Shown in pieces: positions 34,833-41,671 of a stretch of 64,000 bases of DNA. The stretch is from an uncultured Ignavibacteria bacterium (GTDB lineage: Bacteria; Bacteroidota; Ignavibacteria; Tepidaquicellales; Tepidaquicellaceae). Where the stretch lies: assembly GCA_937974175.1 (NCBI GenBank), contig CALJIG010000055.1:9845-73844 (forward strand), written 5' to 3'. Each line of letters starts with the position of its first letter. Positions within the stretch are counted from its first letter, which is position 1. A model generated the notes under the pieces. The model saw only the letters and a program-made list of their open reading frames with translations, was not told the DNA's origin and did no database searches. Position numbers and translations under genes: made by a program.

Positions 34833-36140
34833 TTAAGCTTTGTAAAGTTTTTTTCCTTTGAATTTCTTAAATGCATTTCTTGAATCAACGATTATCTTTG
34901 CATTTTTGAAAATCATTTCATGATCATAATAGCTGTGGTCAGTTGAAAGTAATACAAGATCATATTTCTTCACCGATGCAGGAGTTAAAGTCACAGATTT
35001 CTTTTTGAACTTATATTCTCTTGTCTCAGGAATTGATTTGCAATACTCGTCATTGTAATCAACAGTTGCACCGTCATGTTCGAGCAATTCAATCAATTTT
35101 AATGAAGGTGATTCCCTTAAATCATCAATATCTTTTTTATAAGCAAGACCCAGTAAAAGAACTTTAGAGCCTTTTAAACACTTTTTATTATCATTCAATG
35201 CATGCATTGTTCTTTCAACAACGTAATGCGGCATATATGTATTTATTTCTCCGGCAAGCTCAATGAATTTTGTTGAGATTTCATATTCTCTTGCCTTCCA
35301 TGTTAAATAAAACGGATCAATCGGAATACAATGACCGCCTAAGCCGGGACCCGGATAGAACGGAGTATAACCGAAAGGCTTCGTTGAAGCAGCTTCGATA
35401 ACTTCCCATACATCAATACCCATTTTATCAAAAACAACTTTCAATTCGTTTACCATTGCAATGTTAATCGAACGGAAAATATTTTCAAGAAGCTTTGTTG
35501 CTTCTGCCGCTCTTGTAGAAGATACTGTAACAACTTTATGAATAACTTTTTCATAAACCATTCTTCCAAGCTCTGTACATGCAGGTGTTAAACCGCCCAA
35601 TACCTTCGGAATAGTTGCAGTTGTATATTTTGCATTGTTTGGGTCTTCTCTTTCAGGCGAGAAGCATAGATGGTAATCTTTACCTGCTTTTAAACCCGAC
35701 TTATTGAAAATTCCAACAAGCACTTCATCAGTTGTCCCCGGATAAGTTGTGCTCTCAAGAGAAACTATATGACCTTTTCTCAGATACTTCACAATTGTAT
35801 CACCTGTGTTTGTGATATAGCTTAAGTCAGGTTCTCTGTTTGCATTCAATGGTGTCGGAACGCAGATAATAATCACATCAACGTTTTTCAGTTTTGAAAA
35901 ATCCGTTGTGGCATCCAGCATTTTTTTCTCAACTGATTCTTTTATGTGCTCAGTCGGAATATGCTTTATGTAAGATTTCTTTTCCTTTAATATTTTATTT
36001 ACTTTAAAATCATCCAGATCGAAACCAAGAACCTTTATGTTGTTCTTGCAGAATTCAAGTGCCAGCGGCAGCCCTACATACCCTAAACCGATAATACCTA
36101 CTGTGAAGTTATTCGATTTTATTTTCTCTTTGAGGTTCAA
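34833..36140 (-). CDS. UDP-N-acetylhexosamine 6-dehydrogenase (WbpA-like)
   Basis: This nucleotide-sugar dehydrogenase has the NAD loop GIIGLGYVGLPLA, CVPTPL, and the catalytic cysteine in PGLGGHCIPIDPFYLTW. It oxidises C6 of UDP-GlcNAc or similar to the uronic acid. I place the start at a TTG at 36138-36140 because AAAGGAAGG lies about 6 nt before it. A longer reading from a TTG at 36188 would add 16 residues and overlap the upstream epimerase by 17 bp. From 36140 the protein is 435 residues, beginning NLKEKIKSNN, like other WbpA proteins. It is followed by the WbpB-like gene. Confidence 0.9.
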   Translation of the reverse strand: MNLKEKIKSNNFTVGIIGLGYVGLPLALEFCKNNIKVLGFDLDDFKVNKILKEKKSYIKHIPTEHIKESVEKKMLDATTDFSKLKNVDVIIICVPTPLNANREPDLSYITNTGDTIVKYLRKGHIVSLESTTYPGTTDEVLVGIFNKSGLKAGKDYHLCFSPEREDPNNAKYTTATIPKVLGGLTPACTELGRMVYEKVIHKVVTVSSTRAAEATKLLENIFRSINIAMVNELKVVFDKMGIDVWEVIEAASTKPFGYTPFYPGPGLGGHCIPIDPFYLTWKAREYEISTKFIELAGEINTYMPHYVVERTMHALNDNKKCLKGSKVLLLGLAYKKDIDDLRESPSLKLIELLEHDGATVDYNDEYCKSIPETREYKFKKKSVTLTPASVKKYDLVLLSTDHSYYDHEMIFKNAKIIVDSRNAFKKFKGKKLYKA

Positions 36141-36171
36141 TTTATACCTTCCTTTATTTTGTATATTTATT

Positions 36172-37095
36172 TTATTTAAAGCTTTCAATTGTGATTTTTA
36201 ACCCCTCTTTAAATTCAACAAGAGGTTTGTAATGCAGGTTTTTACCTGCAAGATCTATATCTGCGAAGGAGTGTTTAATATCTCCTGCACGCGGTTCTTT
36301 ATAAACCGGCTTTACATCCTTGCCTAAAATTTCATTTATGTTTGCAACAAGTTCATTCAGTGTTATTCTTCCGTGGCAAGCGCAGTTCATTGCAATTCCT
36401 GATTCGCAGTCAGTTGTTGCTGCAAGTATATTTCCTTCTATTACATTTCTTACGAAAGTAAAATCTCTGCTTTGCTCGCCATCACCGAATATTACCGGTG
36501 ATTCACCCGCCATAATAGCCTTAATAAATTTTGGAATTACGGCCGAGTATTGTGAGTTCGGATCCTGTCTCGGACCGAATACATTAAAATACCTTAAAGC
36601 AATCGTTTTTAAACCGTAAATCCGCGTGAATACATTACAATATTTTTCACCGGATAATTTTGATACTGCATATGGTGATAATGGATTTGGAATCATTGAT
36701 TCATCTTTCGGAAGTTTTGGATTATCTCCGTATACCGATGATGAAGATGCAAAAACTATTTTTTGCACATTATTTTTTCTTGCTGCTTCCAGAATATTTA
36801 ACGTCCCGGTAACATTAACTTCATTTGAAGTTATAGGGTCATTGATTGAGCGCGGTACTGAAGGCAGTGCTGCCTGATGAAGAATTACATCAACGCCTGC
36901 CACGGCATCTTTTACAATATGGTAACTTCTTATATCACCTTCGATTAATTCTATATTGTTTCCATACTCTGCAAGATTTTCTCTTTTGCCGGTGGAAAAA
37001 TTATCGAGGACTTTCACTTCGTAATTTCTTTTTAAAAGTTCACCTACAATATTTGAGCCGATGAATCCTGCTCCGCCTGTTACTAAAAATTTCAT
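36172..37095 (-). CDS. Extended SDR NDP-sugar epimerase (WbpP/GalE-like)
   Basis: The 307-residue protein has the NAD loop TGGAGFIGSN (6-15), DNFSTG (31-36), FASSSSVYGD (115-124) and Tyr142-x3-Lys146 (YAVSK). The SSVYG motif and the DNFSTGKREN segment are typical of UDP-GlcNAc/UDP-Glc 4-epimerases and WbpP. Its place upstream of the WbpA-like dehydrogenase suggests that it sets the C4 configuration of the HexNAc uronate precursor. A 147-bp gap separates it from the acetyltransferase gene upstream, the largest gap in this part of the locus. ATG start. Confidence 0.87.
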   Translation of the reverse strand: MKFLVTGGAGFIGSNIVGELLKRNYEVKVLDNFSTGKRENLAEYGNNIELIEGDIRSYHIVKDAVAGVDVILHQAALPSVPRSINDPITSNEVNVTGTLNILEAARKNNVQKIVFASSSSVYGDNPKLPKDESMIPNPLSPYAVSKLSGEKYCNVFTRIYGLKTIALRYFNVFGPRQDPNSQYSAVIPKFIKAIMAGESPVIFGDGEQSRDFTFVRNVIEGNILAATTDCESGIAMNCACHGRITLNELVANINEILGKDVKPVYKEPRAGDIKHSFADIDLAGKNLHYKPLVEFKEGLKITIESFK

Positions 37096-37242
37096 TCCGG
37101 GATTAATTTAAATATTAAAAGTTTTAAACAAAGCTCCGCCAATTACCTCACATTCTTTTTTAAAAATAAGGTATCAGCGGGGGGAAATTTACTTCAGTAC
37201 TACTATTTACAACTAAATTTAATTATTTCTTAGTTTGGCCTG

Positions 37243-37830
37243 CTATGCCTGAACTTCTGAAACTTTACCGTTTTCAAATTTGTATTTCTTTTTTGATTGC
37301 TCACAATATGCCTCGCCATTATCATCAAATTTTAATCTCTTACCTGCTTCGCTTACCCACCCAATAATTCTTGCCGGATTTCCGACAACTAATGCATAGT
37401 CCGGAACATCCTTTGTTACAACACTTCCTGCACCGACTAAACAATGCTTACCAATTGTATTGCCGCATACAATTGTTGAGTTAGCTCCAAGAGATGCTCC
37501 TTCTTTAACAAGTGTATTTATGTAAAAAGCAGCGCCTACCTGAGGATACTTGCACTTCGGGTCTAATATATTCGTGAACACCATCGATGGTCCGCAGAAT
37601 ACATAATCCTCAAGGGTAACACCTTCGTAAATAGAAACATTATTCTGAACTTTTACATAATCTCCAATAGAAACATTATTACCCACGTTTACATTCTGAC
37701 CAAATACACATTTCTTTCCTATCTTCGAGCCTGTTTGTATATGGCTGAAATGCCACACCTTAGTGCCTTCTCCAATTTCAACGCCGTCATCTACAACAGC
37801 ATATTCATTTACATAAAAATTTTTATCCAT
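37243..37830 (-). CDS. Left-handed beta-helix N-acetyltransferase (WbpD/WlbB-like)
   Basis: The 195-residue protein is built of hexapeptide repeats from about residue 10 to 150, with VWHFSHIQ (25-32), GQNVNVGNN (44-52) and CGPSMVFTNILDPK (79-92), ending in GNPARIIGWVSEAGKRL. This matches the WbpD family, which acetylates the 3-amino group of UDP-GlcNAc3NA using acetyl-CoA. The WbpE-like aminotransferase gene lies 14 bp upstream, as expected for this pair. ATG start. Confidence 0.88.
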   Translation of the reverse strand: MDKNFYVNEYAVVDDGVEIGEGTKVWHFSHIQTGSKIGKKCVFGQNVNVGNNVSIGDYVKVQNNVSIYEGVTLEDYVFCGPSMVFTNILDPKCKYPQVGAAFYINTLVKEGASLGANSTIVCGNTIGKHCLVGAGSVVTKDVPDYALVVGNPARIIGWVSEAGKRLKFDDNGEAYCEQSKKKYKFENGKVSEVQA

Positions 37831-37844
37831 GTATAAAAGTAATA

Positions 37845-39011
37845 TTACTTATTTAAAAATTCTGCAATTTTATCTACTACAAATGTAATCATTTCCGTTG
37901 TGAGTTCAGGATAAATCGGAACAGCAAGTGAAGTATCGGCACAGAACTCAGACATAGGGAAATCACCTTTCTTATGGTTTAAAAATTGGAAACACTCCTG
38001 TAAGTGAAACGGAATCGGATAGTAAATTTCATTCCCGATTTCATTTTCGCTCAGGAATTTTTTCAATTCATCTCTTTTCTCAACTCTTATGATATACTGA
38101 TTGTAAATATGATAATGCTCTCCTGCTGTTTTTTTATAAACTGCCGCAGGTAATAAAATTTTATTGTTCGCATCAAAAGAAATTTTGCCTTCGGCTTCTG
38201 CAAGTCCTTTTTCTAAAAATAATTTTGTGTATAGCTCTGCATTTTCCTGTCTTCTTTTGGTCCATGAGTCAAGATAAGGAAACTTTACATTCAATACTGC
38301 TGCCTGCAGTTCATCTATTCTGAAATTTGCACCTATGAATTTGTGATGATACTTCGGCTGTCCGCCATGCACTCTCAGAATTTTCATTCTTTCGTATAAG
38401 AAATCATCGTTAGTAGTTACAAGCCCTGCATCGCCGAATCCGCCAAGATTTTTACTTGGGAAAAACGAGAAGCAGCCTATATGTGCTATAGAACCGACTT
38501 TTCTTCCGTCCTTGTATTGTGTTCCGATTGCCTGCGCGCCGTCTTCGATAACTATCAAATTATGCTTCTTAGCAATTTCCATTATAGGGTCCATATCTGC
38601 GCTCTGTCCGTAAAGATGGACAGGGATAACTGCTCTGGTCTTAGGTGTTATTAATGCTTCTATTTTTGACGGGTCTATGTTGAATGTAACAGGGTCGTTA
38701 TCTACAAGAACAGGTTTACCGTTTAATCTGCTGACTACACCTGCAGTTGCAAAAAATGAATACGTAGGAATGATAACTTCTTCGTCAGGTTTTAAATCGA
38801 TTGCCATTAATGCAAGAAGAAGGGCATCTGTACCCGATGATACACCGAGTGAATATTTGCAGTCAAGATATTTGGCGCATGAAGCTTCAAGCTTATCTAC
38901 TTCAGGTCCGAGAATAAAATATTGCGACTCTGCGCATTTTATAAGTGCTGCATCAACGTCTTTTTTAATTGTTGCATATTGTGCTTTGAGGTCTAATAAA
39001 GGTACTTTCAT
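37845..39011 (-). CDS. DegT-family aminotransferase, WbpE/WlbC-like
   Basis: The 388-residue PLP enzyme has VSSGTDALLLALMA (58-71), IIPTYSFFATAGVV, VIEDGAQAIGTQY and the lysine motif FFPSKNLGGFGDAG. The SKNLGG(F/Y)GD form of the PLP site is characteristic of the 3-amino sugar aminotransferases such as WbpE, WlbC and QdtB. It should transaminate the 3-keto uronate formed by the WbpB-like enzyme, using glutamate and giving 2-oxoglutarate. Its ATG overlaps the stop of the NusG-paralogue gene, so translation is coupled to it. Confidence 0.88.
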   Translation of the reverse strand: MKVPLLDLKAQYATIKKDVDAALIKCAESQYFILGPEVDKLEASCAKYLDCKYSLGVSSGTDALLLALMAIDLKPDEEVIIPTYSFFATAGVVSRLNGKPVLVDNDPVTFNIDPSKIEALITPKTRAVIPVHLYGQSADMDPIMEIAKKHNLIVIEDGAQAIGTQYKDGRKVGSIAHIGCFSFFPSKNLGGFGDAGLVTTNDDFLYERMKILRVHGGQPKYHHKFIGANFRIDELQAAVLNVKFPYLDSWTKRRQENAELYTKLFLEKGLAEAEGKISFDANNKILLPAAVYKKTAGEHYHIYNQYIIRVEKRDELKKFLSENEIGNEIYYPIPFHLQECFQFLNHKKGDFPMSEFCADTSLAVPIYPELTTEMITFVVDKIAEFLNK

Positions 39012-39535
39012 CAGTGATATGTGTTAATTTTTTTAAGATGGCTGATTTCATCAGCGAATAGTTCTATAGAAAGCGAAGCTGAAAGCTCCGAAATATTAAT
39101 GAGTAACTTGTAATGTCCTCTTGCTTCGCTTACAATTCCCTGCAAACCGGCAAGTGGACCGCTTGTGATAATAACTTCATCACCTTTTTGATAAGTTTTG
39201 TTTTCAACGTTAACTCTTTCAGCTAAGTTCAGCGAAATTTTAATACTGTCAATTTCTTTCGCGGAAACTATAGCAGGTCTTTTCTGATACATTACATATT
39301 TCAAAGCACCGACTGTATTTGATATTGCTCTGACTCTTTCGTCTGCGTCTGCATTAACAAATAAGTAACCTGAGAAAAGAGGTTTATGAATTCTTTTCTT
39401 TCTGTCAGACCAAATCCGGATAGTTTCTATCTCGGGAAGAAATGCCTCTATCTGCTTATCTTCGATTTGCTTTAGAACTTTCTTCTCGAATAAAGGTCTT
39501 GTTTGAATTACGTACCATTTTTTATCATCATCCAT
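39011..39535 (-). CDS. NusG-paralogue transcription antiterminator (RfaH/UpxY-like)
   Basis: The 174-residue protein has an N-terminal NGN domain (about 4-105, starting KKWYVIQTRPLFEKKV, with FLPEIETIRIW and LFSGYLFVNAD) and a C-terminal KOW domain (about 117-150, KGDEVIITSGPLAGLQGIV). It is first in a co-directional gene run of more than 39 kb. RfaH, UpxY and LoaP paralogues in the same place prevent premature termination in long polysaccharide operons by riding on RNA polymerase. Housekeeping NusG would sit with rpl genes, which are absent. The preceding 456-bp gap is the likely recruitment leader. Confidence 0.9.
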   Translation of the reverse strand: MDDDKKWYVIQTRPLFEKKVLKQIEDKQIEAFLPEIETIRIWSDRKKRIHKPLFSGYLFVNADADERVRAISNTVGALKYVMYQKRPAIVSAKEIDSIKISLNLAERVNVENKTYQKGDEVIITSGPLAGLQGIVSEARGHYKLLINISELSASLSIELFADEISHLKKINTYH

Positions 39536-39991
39536 AGGTCTGATAATGCGAACTTTAATTTTACTAGATTAGAGTAACGTTAACAAAGTAAAGTTTGACC
39601 CCGGGACTAAAACTTAAAAAGAGTTTGGAATAGGAATCTTTTTTGGGTATAACAGCGGATAGCAGGAAAGAAAAAAGGATTTTTTTTAATTCTTTATTAA
39701 CTGCTTGGGTATTAAATCTTCTTATGAAATTTATAATTTTTTTTAAAACTATAAAAGCTTCCAAACCATAAACAGATGTTTCCAAATAATCCTTAAAATA
39801 GCGATTTATTGAAGATTTTTCAATCCTTTATTTTATGATGGCGCCTTTCAGAATTATCAGATTTCTTCAAAAACAAGCCTATTTTAATAACCAATAAGTA
39901 AGTAATATTTAAACCAAATAAAAATCCATTCTGATATAAGAAAATCAGAATGGATTCGGGAAAATAGGAGAAAATGTTAAGACAATTTTGT
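39536..39991 (-). promoter_or_regulatory. 456-bp non-coding leader upstream of the polysaccharide operon
   Basis: No convincing gene lies here. The right end holds the terminator of the T9SS gene (39911-39955). The remainder, read on the minus strand, is an AT-rich stretch that should carry the promoter and untranslated leader for the NusG-paralogue operon. An imperfect inverted repeat with AAGTTT / AAACTT arms and a GC-rich centre occurs at 39591-39615, about 55 nt before the start codon, and could form an RNA hairpin. I did not find a promoter match I would defend. Confidence 0.5.
39911..39955 (-). terminator. Rho-independent terminator after the 552-residue T9SS protein gene
   Basis: A perfect 12-bp inverted repeat (39924-39935 with 39944-39955, 8-nt loop) lies 37 bp past the stop codon at 39992. 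Reading the minus strand, the stem is followed by a T-rich run (39923 down to 39911), as expected for an intrinsic terminator. Confidence 0.85.
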
Positions 39992-41650
39992 TTACTTAAT
40001 CAGCATCATTTTTTTAGTTTCGCTGAAATTTTCTGTATTCAAAGTATAGAAATATATACCAGATGTAAGAGCTGCTGCGTTAAAATCTACGCCATAAGTT
40101 CCGATGTTAAGATTTTCATTTACTAAGCTTGAAACTTCTTTACCTGTCAAATCATAAACTTTTAGTGTTACAAATCCTGCTTTAGGCAGTGAGAAGTTTA
40201 TTTTTGTTGATGGGTTGAAAGGATTAGGATAATTCTGATTTAATACAAAAGCTGAAGGCACTTCATTTGAAATTGTTTGAACGCTTACAGTTGCATAATT
40301 CTTTGGGTCCCATTGTGTCCAAGATGTTAACCAGTTACTTCCGCTTCCTAATGCGCCTCTGTATGTTGTAACTTCAAAGCCTGCTAGGTTTGGGTCAGAG
40401 AAAGAAGCACCTGTTAAAGCAGGTGAGCCTCCTGCAGGTACCCAGTTATTTACGTTAGCTGCGTTGTCAGGATAAACATTCCATGCATTTGTCAATACTC
40501 CTGTTGCTGATGCTAAAGCTGTATTACCGTATGAACCGGTTTGTAACCAGGCTTGTGTTGAGAATGAAGTGGATGCTGCTGTATCTGCAAGTCTTACATT
40601 GCCTGCAACAATACTGTTTCTCCATCTTATTGTATCTGCTGTAGCTGCATTATATACACCATTGCCGTCAAATCTTACACCGACTCTCCAGCCCATTACT
40701 ACTGAGTTAAACACGTTCATTAATGAAGATCTTCTTTCGTGAGCGCCTCTGCCCCATAAAGAATTCAAGGTTAGTCCTGTTGAACTGTAAGGTCCTACTA
40801 CAGTCATGTTTGAAAAAGTAGGAGCTGTTCTCGGACCGTTGAATGCACCGCCGACCGGGTTATTGTTATTGTTATCGGTTTCAAAACCGTTAGATGTAGA
40901 AACGTCATAGAAGCCTGAATCACGTACTGCAAGTCCGAACTGCACTTTTCCCCTGTATCCGTTATCAGTATCGAAATCATCATCTAATCCTTTATATGCA
41001 ACAAGATATTTACAATTTACTGTTCCGCCGAACCATTCAAAAGAATCGTCACCTGCATAAGAAACCTGAACATATTCAATAACTGTTTTGCTTCCAACTC
41101 CACCCATGGTTAAGGAATTGATTTCGTTACCGCTAACGCCAGAAAGATTTTTACCTGCAAATTCTATTCTGACATATCTTAATAATCCTGAGCTGTCTGC
41201 ATCATTTCTTGGCTGACCGCCATAGATAGGACCTAAGCCTGCGCCAAAACCTTCTATTTCTGCAGAGTCAACACCTGTTGAAGTGTTAATTCCTGCTCTA
41301 CCAAGAATAATTATACCACCCCAGTCACCTGTTGCTCTTAAACCGGGAGCTTTTTGTGAAGTAAAAACAATCGGCTGACTTGCTGTGCCGTTAGCATAAA
41401 TTTTTGAGCCTCTTTCAAATATTAGAGTACCTGTAGATGCAAAATCTCCTGTGAGAAAAGTTCCTGCAGGAATTGTAACAGTGGCACCGTTTTTTATATA
41501 GTTAAAACCCTTAATTCTGTATGTTTTTGTATTAGATAGAACAATGCTTGATGTAATATTGCTGGAGTTAAAAGTTGTCGAATCGACTTGAATTGCTTTC
41601 AACTCTCCTGACAATATTATCAGCGCTAAAAGGAAAATTAATTTTTTCAT
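39992..41650 (-). CDS. Secreted beta-helix-like protein with T9SS C-terminal sorting domain
   Basis: The 552-residue protein has a signal peptide (about 1-19). Its body is rich in short beta strands and Gly/Asn/Asp turns (for example ERGSKIYANGTASQPIVFTS and DDDFDTDNGYRGKVQFG), consistent with a right-handed beta helix. A type A T9SS sorting domain covers about 470-552 with NQNYPNPFNPSTKINFSLPK and the terminal ETKKMMLIK. It should be exported by the type IX system and processed at the surface. It follows the TonB receptor gene by 21 bp, so the two form an operon, probably with a shared function. No catalytic motif is evident. ATG start. Confidence 0.85.
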   Translation of the reverse strand: MKKLIFLLALIILSGELKAIQVDSTTFNSSNITSSIVLSNTKTYRIKGFNYIKNGATVTIPAGTFLTGDFASTGTLIFERGSKIYANGTASQPIVFTSQKAPGLRATGDWGGIIILGRAGINTSTGVDSAEIEGFGAGLGPIYGGQPRNDADSSGLLRYVRIEFAGKNLSGVSGNEINSLTMGGVGSKTVIEYVQVSYAGDDSFEWFGGTVNCKYLVAYKGLDDDFDTDNGYRGKVQFGLAVRDSGFYDVSTSNGFETDNNNNNPVGGAFNGPRTAPTFSNMTVVGPYSSTGLTLNSLWGRGAHERRSSLMNVFNSVVMGWRVGVRFDGNGVYNAATADTIRWRNSIVAGNVRLADTAASTSFSTQAWLQTGSYGNTALASATGVLTNAWNVYPDNAANVNNWVPAGGSPALTGASFSDPNLAGFEVTTYRGALGSGSNWLTSWTQWDPKNYATVSVQTISNEVPSAFVLNQNYPNPFNPSTKINFSLPKAGFVTLKVYDLTGKEVSSLVNENLNIGTYGVDFNAAALTSGIYFYTLNTENFSETKKMMLIK

Positions 41651-41671
41651 TTATTTGTTTTGTTTTATAGG

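Noticed and set aside
39564..39785. Minus-strand 73-codon frame inside the leader of the polysaccharide operon
   Set aside because: TTG start, no ribosome-binding site, no recognisable motif, and it ends in the untranslated leader. A leader peptide is possible but unsupported.
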